DNA from: Peribacillus frigoritolerans_B
GTDB lineage: Bacteria > Bacillota > Bacilli > Bacillales > DSM-1321
Direction of reading: 5' to 3'
Assembly (NCBI RefSeq): GCF_044762665.1
Contig: NZ_JBIWES010000003.1
Span: forward strand, 372,001-436,000
DNA: 64,000 nt
Shown here: piece after piece, positions 8,854-17,739 of the stretch
Layout of the letters: each line of letters starts with the position of its first letter
Numbering within the stretch: the first letter of the stretch is position 1
Made by a program: the position numbers and the translations under genes
Notes under the pieces: generated by a model
What the model was told of the DNA's origin: nothing
Database searches by the model: none
Seen by the model: only the letters and a program-made list of their open reading frames with translations

Positions 8854-9714
8854 ATGATAAGGAAAGCGGTGATTCCAGCAGCCGGTTTAGGAACACGATT
8901 TTTACCTGCTACGAAAGCTCAACCAAAGGAAATGCTGCCGATTGTCGATAAGCCGACCATTCAATATATTATCGAGGAAGCGGTACAATCAGGGATTACG
9001 GATATTATCATCGTTACGGGTAAAAACAAACGTGCCATCGAAGATCATTTCGATAAATCGATTGAACTTGAAATGCTTCTGCAAATGAAAGGACAAAATG
9101 ATCTGCTAAAGATTGTGGAGAACATTTCCAACATGGTGGATATCCACTATGTAAGACAAAAGGAACCTTTAGGTCTGGGGCATGCAGTTTTATGTGCCAA
9201 AACTTTTATCGGAGACGAACCTTTTGCGGTCCTGTTAGGGGATGATATCGTGGATAGCCAGGTTCCAGCCTTGAAGCAGTTAATGGAACGGTATAACAAG
9301 GTTCGAGCGAGCATTATCGGATGCAAGGAAGTGTCACCTGCCGATGTCTCCAAGTATGGAATCGTGAATTTCCAAGAACGATATGAGGATTTATTTCTGG
9401 TAAGAAACTTAGTGGAAAAGCCAAAAGTGGAGGATGCACCATCAACACAGGCGATTATCGGCCGATATATTTTATCACCTGCGATTTTTGAAATCCTTGA
9501 AAACGTACAGCCTGATCGTAAGGGGGAGATCCAGCTTACCGAAGCTTTGGACCTTTTGTTAGAAAAGGAACCATTATATTCGTATATCATCGAGGGAAAT
9601 CGTTATGACGTCGGCGATAAATTCGGCTTCCTTCAAGCTTCAATAGATTTCGCCATGAAACGCCCTGAACTTCGTGATCAGCTAATAAAATATTTAAGGC
9701 AGTTGTTTCCTTAA
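8854..9714 (+). CDS. galU: UTP-glucose-1-phosphate uridylyltransferase
   Basis: Makes UDP-glucose from UTP and glucose 1-phosphate. The 286 residues show the nucleotidyltransferase motif GLGTRFLPATKAQPKEMLP at 11-29, the metal-binding stretch LLGDDIV near 126 and VEKP near 189. B. subtilis calls this family gtaB/yngB/ytdA; I cannot tell which paralogue this is. Start ATG at 8854 follows AAAAAGGGGCTGGGCT. It is divergent from the glycosyltransferase unit with a 160-base shared promoter region, which suggests that it supplies the donor for that unit. Confidence 0.93.
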   Translation: MIRKAVIPAAGLGTRFLPATKAQPKEMLPIVDKPTIQYIIEEAVQSGITDIIIVTGKNKRAIEDHFDKSIELEMLLQMKGQNDLLKIVENISNMVDIHYVRQKEPLGLGHAVLCAKTFIGDEPFAVLLGDDIVDSQVPALKQLMERYNKVRASIIGCKEVSPADVSKYGIVNFQERYEDLFLVRNLVEKPKVEDAPSTQAIIGRYILSPAIFEILENVQPDRKGEIQLTEALDLLLEKEPLYSYIIEGNRYDVGDKFGFLQASIDFAMKRPELRDQLIKYLRQLFP

Positions 9715-9733
9715 TAAAGTTAATATAGACCAT

Positions 9734-9762
9734 GCCCAATTACCAAGAAAAGGTGATTGGGC
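9734..9762 (+). terminator. terminator of the uridylyltransferase gene
   Basis: Stem GCCCAATTACC / GGTGATTGGGC 20 bases past the stop codon; the T run after it is weak. Confidence 0.7.
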
Positions 9763-9868
9763 TATTTCCACATCGGCTTCACCCCTTTTGTTGTAGAATG
9801 ATCCACTAACCTATCTCCATACCATAACCCTCAAAGCAAACATGAATTGTTTATCTTGAACGCTTCCG

Positions 9869-9998
9869 CGTAATGTAAAAGCAAGTGAAAATGTTGGACA
9901 GAGAAAGAATACTTTTTCATAAGTGAGGTTATGTTGATAACGTATCCTTCATGTATGTTCCAAACTCACGATATCCAGAAAGGAATGTAGAGAAACAC
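9869..9998 (+). repeat. leader repeat, copy 2
   Basis: Diverged copy of the leader at 5231-5362 in the same orientation. It ends with GAAAGGAATG and then the start of the small gene at 9999. The two copies flank the glycosylation unit and the uridylyltransferase gene. Confidence 0.55.
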
Positions 9999-10139
9999 AT
10001 GCACAATAAAACTAATAATCCAATAATATCTGATGAATTTTTAGATCAAGTGGTTAAGGATATCAATGCACAATTTGGCGGGCCCATCAATGAAAAAAAT
10101 GATCGTTTCCAACATGGGAACGATGACGAAAGAAGTTGA
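9999..10139 (+). CDS. small hypothetical protein (46 aa)
   Basis: Hydrophilic 46-residue protein, MHNKTNNPIISDEFLDQV through to NDDERS, with no membrane segment and no family I recognise. A longer frame starts at 9951 but has no ribosome binding site; the ATG at 9999 has AAAGG only at a long distance (about 14 bases). A terminator at 10175 follows, so the region is probably transcribed. The same kind of leader precedes a different mini-ORF at 5363. Confidence 0.45.
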   Translation: MHNKTNNPIISDEFLDQVVKDINAQFGGPINEKNDRFQHGNDDERS

Positions 10140-10174
10140 ATGGAATCATCCTTCATTAATCCAAAGCTCTCATG

Positions 10175-10208
10175 AAAAACTCTGGCTATATTCATCCAGG
10201 GTTTTTTT
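10175..10208 (+). terminator. terminator after the 46-residue gene
   Basis: Stem AAAACTCTGG / CCAGGGTTTT ending in seven T. Confidence 0.75.
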
Positions 10209-10332
10209 GCTGTAACTTTTTTTCTTCCATAGAATTATCCGCCCTTTCTTTAACGACTTGTCCAAACCGAATTAGCTTATCCTCATAGAATGATTACATG
10301 TAATTATTTTTAAAGAAAGGGGAAAAACTTCA

Positions 10333-11727
10333 TTGAGCCACGCTGATGATGTCTTCCGCACTGCTCCAAAGGTTCCAAAAGGAAGGCTGGTTTCCGGACA
10401 TACAAAAGAGTTTCAAACAGATCCCATTGGGTTTCTGACCCGATTGTCCAAGGAATATGGGGAAGTCGCTAAATTCCGTTTAGGGCCATTCCAAAATGTT
10501 TATCACGTTTTAAATCCTGATCTAATAAAACAAATACTCGTAACAAAACAACAATCTTTCGCCAAATCCAAGGACTTCAATCTTTTAAAGCCGCTTATCG
10601 GTGAAGGTCTACTTACAAGCGAAAAAGACTTTCATATGCGCCAGAGAAGGCTTATCCAACCCTCTTTCAAAAAGACTCATATTAGCCAATACGCCAAGGA
10701 TATGATTGATATCACAATGGATTATATATCAACTTGGCAACATCATGATGAACGGATTATAACGAAGGATATGATGAACATCACTCTCGGGATAATCAGC
10801 AAGACCATGTTCAGCATGGAATTCAAGGATGGATATGAAATCGTTGGGAAACCTCTGGAAACTGCTTTGAGAATAACAGTCAAAAGGATGAGAAAGATTT
10901 TCCGTATGCCATTATGGGTACCAACTAAAATCAACCGTGCATATAAAAAGGCGATACAAAGGCTTGATAAAGTGATTTACGGCATTATTGAAAAACGGAA
11001 GAACGACACAGTAAAACATGAAGACATGCTTGGGATCTTGATGGACGCCCGTGATGCCGACGACGGGTTAGGCATGACAAGCCATCAGGTCCGAGATGAA
11101 TTAATGACTATTTTCCTTGCCGGTCATGAAACGACAGCAAATGCTCTTTCCTGGGCACTGTATGCAATTTCGAAGCATCCGGAAATTCAAGCCAAGCTTT
11201 TCAATGAAGTCAATAGCATAATCGGTCACCGGACACCCAAGCCTGAAGATTTCATGAAATTACAATACACTCAAAATATCATTCATGAAACACTTCGCGT
11301 TTACCCGCCACTGTATATCTTATCCCGTGATGTGACGGAGGATGTCGTAATAGGAGGATATCGCTTTAAAAAAGGCGATATGATTCTAATAAGTTCTTAT
11401 GTGATGCAGCATAATCCAGAGTATTTTGATCAACCGGAATCATTTATTCCTGAGCGATTTGAAAATAACTTTATGAAAAGCCTGCCTCCGTTCGCTTACT
11501 TTCCATTCGGCGGAGGGCCGCGGATTTGTATCGGCAATCACTTTGCCATGATGGAAGCGGTGTTTGTCCTGGCCTGCATAGCAAAGCGGTATAGGATAAA
11601 GCTTGCACCTGACCATCATGAAGTAACTCCCCTTCCCTCCCTTACACTCAGGCCCAAAAGTGGACTGCGCATGGTATTAGAAGAAAGAGCTGCAGAAGCC
11701 TTTGAACCTGGCGCATCCAATTTTTAG
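10333..11727 (+). CDS. cytochrome P450
   Basis: 464-residue heme monooxygenase, soluble. Diagnostic motifs are all present: I-helix AGHETT at 263-268 (oxygen activation), the K-helix ETLR at 319-322, the PERF stretch near 376, and the heme-binding loop FGGGPRICIG with Cys399. The sequence resembles the CYP102/CYP4-like bacterial P450s that hydroxylate fatty acids or terpenoids, but it has no fused reductase. No ferredoxin or reductase gene is nearby, so redox partners must be elsewhere. Start is TTG at 10333 behind AAAGAAAGGGG. Substrate unknown. Confidence 0.93.
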   Translation: MSHADDVFRTAPKVPKGRLVSGHTKEFQTDPIGFLTRLSKEYGEVAKFRLGPFQNVYHVLNPDLIKQILVTKQQSFAKSKDFNLLKPLIGEGLLTSEKDFHMRQRRLIQPSFKKTHISQYAKDMIDITMDYISTWQHHDERIITKDMMNITLGIISKTMFSMEFKDGYEIVGKPLETALRITVKRMRKIFRMPLWVPTKINRAYKKAIQRLDKVIYGIIEKRKNDTVKHEDMLGILMDARDADDGLGMTSHQVRDELMTIFLAGHETTANALSWALYAISKHPEIQAKLFNEVNSIIGHRTPKPEDFMKLQYTQNIIHETLRVYPPLYILSRDVTEDVVIGGYRFKKGDMILISSYVMQHNPEYFDQPESFIPERFENNFMKSLPPFAYFPFGGGPRICIGNHFAMMEAVFVLACIAKRYRIKLAPDHHEVTPLPSLTLRPKSGLRMVLEERAAEAFEPGASNF

Positions 11728-11796
11728 TAATAGGAGTTATTTGTAATAACTCTTTTAACAAACTGGCCTATCCTTTTAGAAAGGAGGGATGAAAAA

Positions 11797-11970
11797 ATGT
11801 ATTTGCTCCATTCACCACGGAAGGGAATCATTCACACTGAATTGCACTATTTAGGAATGGCCTCGCAGGTATATACCGGTTATTTACAATTCCTAAGCGA
11901 AATTGAACCAAAACAAGAAACCGAATGCCTGCAGTCGCCGCCGCTCCCCTTTTCATATGAGAACGGATAG
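11797..11970 (+). CDS. small hypothetical protein (57 aa) behind the P450 gene
   Basis: An excellent ribosome binding site, AAAGGAGGGATGAAAAA, precedes ATG at 11797. The frame encodes 57 residues with no membrane segment (begins MYLLHSPRKGIIHTE, ends PFSYENG) and is followed 35 bases later by a strong terminator. It lies 69 bases after the P450 on the same strand and could be co-transcribed. No known family; not a ferredoxin, since only one Cys is present. Confidence 0.55.
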   Translation: MYLLHSPRKGIIHTELHYLGMASQVYTGYLQFLSEIEPKQETECLQSPPLPFSYENG

Positions 11971-12005
11971 TTTCCCGCTTCGTACCTTATATTAAAATAT
12001 TAAAG

Positions 12006-12034
12006 AAAAACCGACCTTGAAAGGTCGGTTTTTT
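12006..12034. terminator. terminator of the P450 unit
   Basis: Stem AACCGACCTT / AAGGTCGGTT followed by TTTT on the + strand; the mirror A run makes it usable from the other side too. Confidence 0.9.
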
Positions 12035-12036
12035 GT

Positions 12037-12589
12037 TATTCTGCAGTATGTTCCATAGCCCTGGCCCGCGCAGCCGCAAATGCTGCTCCAAGTTCACTAA
12101 TAGATAAACAAATTGCTATGAAGACGAAACGTCCGCCAATTCAAAAACCGCCATCACAACCCGGCATATATGAAACATTTCCTTTTTCATTTTTATCGAA
12201 GGACTTGAACTGATTACATCATCTTATTCACTATCAAACAAATGCCAGTAATAATGCAATTAAACAGAATTATATTTCTCTCTTTTCAATATGTATTTTA
12301 AAGAATGAAGAATTGCCTAGTGCGATTGGTTAAATTAAATCGATACCATCCATAAAAAATCATCTAGCAGTTTTTTTCTTTGATTCATTTCATAAAATCC
12401 AATATTTTTAGATAACCATCTTCGCTGATTAGAAATCTATTTCAGTTCATCGGCCTAAATTGACATTTTTCCGATTCATGATATATTAATATAGTACTTT
12501 AGTGCATGAAAGCGTTCAATAATAGAAGAACTTTTTAGTTTTATTGATAGACTATTTTATTAAAATAATGAATGAAAGGCATGAATACA
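12037..12589. other. intergenic region without a supported gene
   Basis: About 550 AT-rich bases between the P450 terminator and the permease. A short - strand frame (12036-12140) reads into the terminator and encodes an Ala-rich tail, but it has no start codon. The last 100 bases should hold the permease promoter; I found no T-box or other riboswitch in them. Confidence 0.6.
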
Positions 12590-13921
12590 ATGGAGAAGAC
12601 TCATCAAGATCTAAAAAAGGGCCTATTGCCGAGGCATGTCCAGTTCATTGCTTTAGCCGGAATGATAGGAACCGGTATTTTTAAGGGGAGTTCCGATACA
12701 TTAAATATGGCAGGTCCAAGTGTTGTAATAGCCTATTTAATAGGGGGGCTATTGTTATTTATTGTAATGGCCGCATTAGGGGAGATGGCAACCGCTTTTC
12801 CTAATATGAACGTACAACATCTCATTAATAAAGCTTTTGGGTTTCAGCTCTCCTTCATTGTCGGATGGCTTTATTGGTTCAATTGGATTATCGTAATCAT
12901 TGTAGAAATAGTCGCAGCCGGCAGTTTTCTACAATATTGGTTTCCTACAGTACCATTATGGCTGTTAAGTATACTTTGCGCTTCAGTAATAATAGGAATT
13001 AATTTGTTTCAAGTAAAATACTATGGAGAACTCGAATTTTGGTTCGCAGGAATTAAAATAATAACCTTAATTGCCTTTATTATTTTAGGAGCTTTGATCA
13101 TGCTAGGACTTTTTCCTAGTTCGGCTTCATTTTCTAATTACACGGAACATGGTGGTTTTTTCCCCCAAGGAATTGACGGAATGTTAAGTGCACTTTTAGT
13201 GGTAATGTTTTCATATGGTGGTGCGGAATTAATTGGTGTAGCCGTCACGGAAACAAAAGATAGTCAGCGAGTCATACCAAAAATCATTAAAGGAACAGTA
13301 TGGCGGGTGATTCTTTTCTATGTCTTGCCGATACTTATTATTTGCGGGGTAATACCTTGGAACCAAGTAAGCACTGAAGTAAGTCCTTTCGTTCAGGTTT
13401 TCAGCTTATCGGGCCTTCCCGGAGCCGCCGATATCATGAATTTCGTTCTTTTAACCGCTGTCTTATCAGCTGCAAATTCAGGTATATACGCTACCTCAAG
13501 GACACTGTTCACTCTTTCCCAGAACGGAGAAGCGCCTAAGGCATTTTTAAAAACAACGAAAAAGGGTATCCCGCTTAATGGTATATTTTTAACTACATTA
13601 TGTATATTGGCAGGTGTGTTTTTATCCTATTTGTATCCCGACCTGATTTTAAGCTACCTTATGGCCATCCCAGGATTCACGGTTTTATTATTATGGATCA
13701 GTATTTGTTCCGCGCAATTGAAGCTGCATAACCAATACACTGGCAAAACAGGTTTCCGGGTAAAATGGTTCCCATATACAACTATATTGGCGATCATGGC
13801 ATTAAGCATTATCTTTTTGGCATTTATATTTAATAAGCAAAACATCATCGGGACCACAGTATGTCTTGTCACGTTAGTGATATTCATCCTTCTCTCTTTT
13901 ATTGTCAAACAAAAAAAATAG
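12590..13921 (+). CDS. amino-acid permease (APC superfamily, AAT family)
   Basis: 443 residues with 12 membrane helices and the AAT/APC signature GMIGTGIFKGSS near residue 24, followed by GEMATAFPN. It imports an amino acid by proton symport. The sequence resembles B. subtilis YvbW/YbxG, but the substrate cannot be read. The longest frame begins at 12572; I prefer ATG at 12590 because AAAGG lies ten bases before it. Single gene, ended by the hairpin of the type A repeat at 13941. Confidence 0.87.
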   Translation: MEKTHQDLKKGLLPRHVQFIALAGMIGTGIFKGSSDTLNMAGPSVVIAYLIGGLLLFIVMAALGEMATAFPNMNVQHLINKAFGFQLSFIVGWLYWFNWIIVIIVEIVAAGSFLQYWFPTVPLWLLSILCASVIIGINLFQVKYYGELEFWFAGIKIITLIAFIILGALIMLGLFPSSASFSNYTEHGGFFPQGIDGMLSALLVVMFSYGGAELIGVAVTETKDSQRVIPKIIKGTVWRVILFYVLPILIICGVIPWNQVSTEVSPFVQVFSLSGLPGAADIMNFVLLTAVLSAANSGIYATSRTLFTLSQNGEAPKAFLKTTKKGIPLNGIFLTTLCILAGVFLSYLYPDLILSYLMAIPGFTVLLLWISICSAQLKLHNQYTGKTGFRVKWFPYTTILAIMALSIIFLAFIFNKQNIIGTTVCLVTLVIFILLSFIVKQKK

Positions 13922-13937
13922 AAATACTATACCCCCT

Positions 13938-14155
13938 CAGACTGTAGACAAACTCTCCATGAAAGCAGAGTTTGCCTACAGTCTTTTTAGTGCTAGTACA
14001 GTTTGAACTATTCTTCAGAAAAAAATTTCAATTGATTTCAGAAATCCGCTCCCTTTCCGCCGACTGCCTGCCAAACCTCATCAAAGCAAGCGGCTGTAGG
14101 GTCTCGACTAGCCAGTTATTCGGCAGGAGTGCCGCAAATTTCTTCAATCAAGAGA
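13938..14155 (-). repeat. type A composite repeat, inverted copy
   Basis: Hairpin ACTGTAGACAAACTC / GAGTTTGCCTACAGT at 13941-13984, a spacer, then the REP-like body read backwards (CCGCTCCCTTTCCGCCGACT, CTGCCAAACCTCATC, GACTAGCCAGTTATTCGGCA). Same order as 49617-49797 on the opposite strand. The hairpin and its TTTTT probably terminate the permease transcript. Confidence 0.8.
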
Positions 14156-14199
14156 GGGTTTCATTCTATATAAAATACTAGGTGATTCCCTCAAGAAAT

Positions 14200-14219
14200 G
14201 ATGAAAGCGAGTGCCTGGG
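14200..14219 (+). repeat. fragment of a type B repeat
   Basis: GAAAGCGAGTGCCTGG is the right-hand end of the type B repeat seen inverted at 2648-2775; the rest is missing here. Confidence 0.5.
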
Positions 14220-14321
14220 GAAATAAATTTGGATTTCAAATTCTCCGTATGCCCCATTTTCAACTTACATATGTTAAAATAACCAATGAACCAATCATCC
14301 TACAAATTCGAGGTGTATATC

Positions 14322-14999
14322 TTGACCATATCTAAAACAAATCGCTTATCACTTGTAGAGCAAGTGGTTTCCCAAATCGAATCGTTAATCGAATCAGGTG
14401 AATGGAAAGTTGGAAATCAAATTCCCCCTGAAATGGATTTGATCCAACAGTTCGATGTAAGCAGAAATACATTAAGAGAAGCTGTACGATCACTTGTTTA
14501 TGCAGGCCTTTTAGTAACGAAACAAGGAAGGGGGACATTCGTAAGGTCATCAAGTGCCTTGGGGGCTGCTTTTGAAAGAAGGATCCAGCAGTCGAGTTTA
14601 TTAGAAACGTTAGAGGTTCGTCATGCCCTTGAAAGAGAGGGAGCTCAGTTAGCGGCATTAAGACGTAATCAAAAAGATATAGAACGATTGCGGTTTCATA
14701 TTTCTGCATGCAGTAAAGCTGCCGAAGCAAAGGATATCAAGGCTTACGAAGAAGCGGATATACAATTACATAAATCGATTATGGTTTCATCACATAATGA
14801 TTTATTGATTGATTTGTACGAACATATGGAACAATCCCTGCATGAATCCATCCATCAGATAGTGGAGATGAGTTCCGATGTGAACTTTCATTTGAACATT
14901 CATTGCAAACTTGTAGATGCCATCATCGAACAAGATGTGAACCAGGCAATCGAAACAGTGAATGAATACATTGCACAATTCAAAAAATCTTTAGAGTAA
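14322..14999 (+). CDS. GntR-family regulator (FadR subfamily)
   Basis: 225-residue one-component repressor. The N-terminal winged helix carries IPPEMDLIQQFDVSRNTLRE, the classic GntR recognition segment, near 25-45, and KQGRGTFV. The C-terminal FCD domain (about residues 75-220) is helical with conserved acidic and His residues (HALEREGA, DIQLHKSI, HCKLVDAI) that in this subfamily hold a metal and ligand. A frame to 14286 exists, but TTG at 14322 sits behind GAGGTG at the right spacing. It is 14 bases upstream of the MFS gene, which it probably regulates in response to that transporter's substrate. Confidence 0.9.
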   Translation: MTISKTNRLSLVEQVVSQIESLIESGEWKVGNQIPPEMDLIQQFDVSRNTLREAVRSLVYAGLLVTKQGRGTFVRSSSALGAAFERRIQQSSLLETLEVRHALEREGAQLAALRRNQKDIERLRFHISACSKAAEAKDIKAYEEADIQLHKSIMVSSHNDLLIDLYEHMEQSLHESIHQIVEMSSDVNFHLNIHCKLVDAIIEQDVNQAIETVNEYIAQFKKSLE

Positions 15000-15013
15000 G
15001 TAAGGAGGAGATT

Positions 15014-16240
15014 ATGGGCATTCATCAAGCGGCAAATCAACTAGAACAAAGAAAAGCGGATATTAAACCCAGAGTAGGACTGCTTATCATCGGAATCATT
15101 CTTCTTGGGGCAAATCTGAGGGCTCCCTTAACATCGGTTGGACCCCTTGTCACTTCGATCCGTGATAGCTTGGGGATTTCCAATACATTATCAGGTTCAT
15201 TAACGACATTGCCTTTGCTTTCCTTCGCTTTATTATCACCGTTTGCACCTAGGATAGCACGGCGTTTTGGAATGGAGCTTACACTTTTCCTTTCCTTGGT
15301 ATTATTAACGATCGGGATTGGGTTACGCTCAGTTGGCGGAGTGCCGACATTGTTCATAGGGACCATTTTAATCGGGTTAGCCATTGCAATAGGCAATGTA
15401 TTGCTACCCAGTCTGATTAAACATAACTTTGCCAGGAACATCGGTTTGATGACAGGAACCTATGCTGTTTCCATGAATTTATGTGGCGCAATAGGTTCCG
15501 GAATCAGCATTCCCCTAGCTTCTTCATCGGGATTGGGATGGGCTGGTGCCCTTGGATGTTGGGGAATTTTATCACTTATTACAGTTTTCTTATGGATGCC
15601 GCAATTAAGGCGGCCATTCAAGTCAGGTAAGGATGGACAAACGGCACAAAAGGATAAAAAGATTAACTTATGGCGTTCTGGTTTAGCCTGGCAGATAACA
15701 TTCTTCATGGGTTTGCAATCGTTTATTTTCTATACAGTAATTACCTGGATGCCGGAAATCCTGGAGCAAAAAGGCCTGAATGCTGATGAAGCTGGCTGGA
15801 TGCTATCCATCATGCAGCTTGCAGTCATTCCGATAACATTCCTTGTGCCAATTTTAGCTGGACGCTTACAAAGTCAGCGTCTGTTAGTGTTCCCGCCTGT
15901 CATCTTCCTTATAGCAGGGATATTCGGCATATTATACGGAAGCACTCTCTTCATCCCAATATGCATGATATTGATCGGGATTGGAGTCGGAACCATATTC
16001 AGTTTATCCATGATGTTCTTTAGTCTGCGAACACAAAGCACCCATGAGGCGACGGAATTATCAGGAATGGCACAATCATTCGGGTACCTCTTAGCTGCCA
16101 TTGGACCGGTATTATTCGGATTGCTTCATGACATTACACACAGCTGGACTGTTCCCTTATTGATGTTGGCCGCAATATCGGCACTTATATTCATTGTTGG
16201 AATGCGTGCAGGAAATAATGAATATGTAACTACTCAATAA
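15014..16240 (+). CDS. MFS transporter, CynX/NimT (YycB-like) family
   Basis: 408 residues, 12 membrane helices in two halves with a central cytoplasmic loop (about residues 198-215). The N-terminal LLGANLRAPLTSVGPL is typical of the CynX/NimT branch (cyanate/2-nitroimidazole transporter annotation; B. subtilis YycB). These names come from E. coli members and do not fix the substrate. Start ATG follows AAGGAGGAGATT. Operon with the GntR gene and closed by a terminator at 16261. Confidence 0.88.
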   Translation: MGIHQAANQLEQRKADIKPRVGLLIIGIILLGANLRAPLTSVGPLVTSIRDSLGISNTLSGSLTTLPLLSFALLSPFAPRIARRFGMELTLFLSLVLLTIGIGLRSVGGVPTLFIGTILIGLAIAIGNVLLPSLIKHNFARNIGLMTGTYAVSMNLCGAIGSGISIPLASSSGLGWAGALGCWGILSLITVFLWMPQLRRPFKSGKDGQTAQKDKKINLWRSGLAWQITFFMGLQSFIFYTVITWMPEILEQKGLNADEAGWMLSIMQLAVIPITFLVPILAGRLQSQRLLVFPPVIFLIAGIFGILYGSTLFIPICMILIGIGVGTIFSLSMMFFSLRTQSTHEATELSGMAQSFGYLLAAIGPVLFGLLHDITHSWTVPLLMLAAISALIFIVGMRAGNNEYVTTQ

Positions 16241-16260
16241 GCCAGTCATGAAATTTTGTA

Positions 16261-16302
16261 AAACAACCATACTTCCATATTAGGGGATGGTTGTTCTTTT
16301 TT
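16261..16302 (+). terminator. terminator of the GntR-MFS operon
   Basis: Stem AACAACCAT / ATGGTTGTT and a long T run. Confidence 0.9.
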
Positions 16303-16383
16303 CTTTCTTTTGATTCTGTTCTGCTTATAAATATTGTGAACTTGTAGATTATAAACTTCAAACGCATGATATAAATATAGTGG

Positions 16384-16428
16384 ATATGAAAAGGCCTCTG
16401 CTTCTATTGAGCAACGGCCTTTTCATAT
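16384..16428. terminator. perfect 13-bp stem-loop in the intergenic region
   Basis: ATATGAAAAGGCC / GGCCTTTTCATAT with a 19-base loop; no flanking T run. It may back up one of the neighbouring terminators or act as an RNA-stabilising hairpin. Confidence 0.5.
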
Positions 16429-16484
16429 GGAATTGACTTTATGTATGTTATCAGTTACCCTGACACTGCAAAGAAAGAAGACTT

Positions 16485-16522
16485 GAAAAAAGACGTACAA
16501 TGTGAATTGCACGCCTTTTTTC
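16485..16522 (-). terminator. terminator of yhbH
   Basis: On the - strand GAAAAAAGGCGTGCAAT pairs with ATTGTACGTCTTTTTTC; it lies 48 bases past the yhbH stop. Confidence 0.85.
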
Positions 16523-16569
16523 CCTACAATTATTTTGATTTTAAAATTCCACTTTCCACGTTTCCTTCT

Positions 16570-17739
16570 TCATGCATACTTCTTACTTTCCTCGTCTTTA
16601 AAAAAGCTCTTCATTGCATGGAAAACGTCAGCCTTTTGCTTAAGGATATAGTACCTGAATTTTTCATTATCAATGTTCTTATACGCTGTCATCAATGTCG
16701 AATGACGATTGTATTGATTGACTTCCCCGTATCCGAACATATTGGAAACCTTCATGAGTTCTTCAACAAGCTTAACGCATCGGACGTTATCGGATGTTAG
16801 GTTATCACCATCGGAAAAGTGAAACGGATAGATATTAAACTTCGCGGGGTCATATTTATGATCAATAAGTTCTAATGCTTTTCGGTATACGGACGAACAA
16901 ATCGTACCGCCGCTTTCCCCTTTTGAAAAGAAATCCTCTTCCGGAACAACTTTCGCTTCTGTATGATGGGCAATGAACTCGATTTCCACCGTTTCATATT
17001 TTGTCCGCAAGAAACGGTTCATCCAAAAGAAAAAGCTTCGAGCCATATATTTTTCCCATAACCCCATACTTCCGGAAGTATCCATCATTGCCAGTACAAC
17101 TGCTTTGGAATCAGGTTTCTGAATCTCATTCCAGGTTTTGAATTTAAAGTCTTCCTTATAAATAGGATGAAATCCTGGGTCCCCCCTTAAGGCGTTCCGT
17201 TTGAAAGCGGATATCATCGTTTTCTTTTTATCGATATTTCCCATTAGGCCTGTCTTGCGGATGTCGTTGAATTCAATATGTTCAAGAGTGTGCTCCGCGT
17301 GTTCTTTCTTCTGAAGATTAGGGAGTTCCAATTGACTGAACAGGGCTTCCTCCAATTCCATCATCGACACTTCAGCTTCATAATAATCCTCGCCGGCCTT
17401 GTCACCTGCACCTTGGCCCTTACCGGCTCCGGCATCGGACGGTGAGCCATCCCTTGCGACTACATCCCCCACTTTACTGTCTCCATCGCCTTGCCCTACA
17501 TGTTTGTTTTTATCATAGTTATAACGAATTTTGTATTCATCCAAGGAGCGAATGGGGATCTTGATGACGTCCCGGCCATTGGACATTACGATGCTTTCTT
17601 CTGAAATTAGATCAGGCAAATTATTCTTGATCGCTTCCTGCACCTTTTCCTGATGACGTTGTTGATCATCATAGCCTTTCCGATGGAGGGACCAATTTTC
17701 CTGTGAGATTACATACTGTTGATTACTCTCTTCCGACAT
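16570..17739 (-). CDS. yhbH: sporulation protein YhbH (DUF444, VWA-like)
   Basis: 389 residues (B. subtilis protein about 392). The C-terminal half is a von Willebrand A-like fold with an intact metal site DTSGS at 220-224; the middle has a Gly/Asp-rich linker (about 82-118). The N-terminal HRKGYDDQQRHQEKVQEAI is typical of the YeaH/YhbH family. In B. subtilis yhbH is expressed during sporulation and deletion impairs it; across bacteria the gene is paired with prkA, as here (prkA at 18929 on the same strand, two small genes between). Biochemical role unknown. Start ATG follows AAGGGGGGAAGAGA. Confidence 0.95.
   Translation of the reverse strand: MSEESNQQYVISQENWSLHRKGYDDQQRHQEKVQEAIKNNLPDLISEESIVMSNGRDVIKIPIRSLDEYKIRYNYDKNKHVGQGDGDSKVGDVVARDGSPSDAGAGKGQGAGDKAGEDYYEAEVSMMELEEALFSQLELPNLQKKEHAEHTLEHIEFNDIRKTGLMGNIDKKKTMISAFKRNALRGDPGFHPIYKEDFKFKTWNEIQKPDSKAVVLAMMDTSGSMGLWEKYMARSFFFWMNRFLRTKYETVEIEFIAHHTEAKVVPEEDFFSKGESGGTICSSVYRKALELIDHKYDPAKFNIYPFHFSDGDNLTSDNVRCVKLVEELMKVSNMFGYGEVNQYNRHSTLMTAYKNIDNEKFRYYILKQKADVFHAMKSFFKDEESKKYA

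Noticed and set aside
12036..12190. short - strand frames reading into the P450 terminator
   Set aside because: An Ala-rich tail in one phase and an ATG in another, but neither a ribosome binding site nor a recognisable protein; too weak to call a broken gene.
12300..12589. T-box leader in front of the amino-acid permease
   Set aside because: The conserved AGGGTGGNACCGCG block and a specifier stem could not be found.
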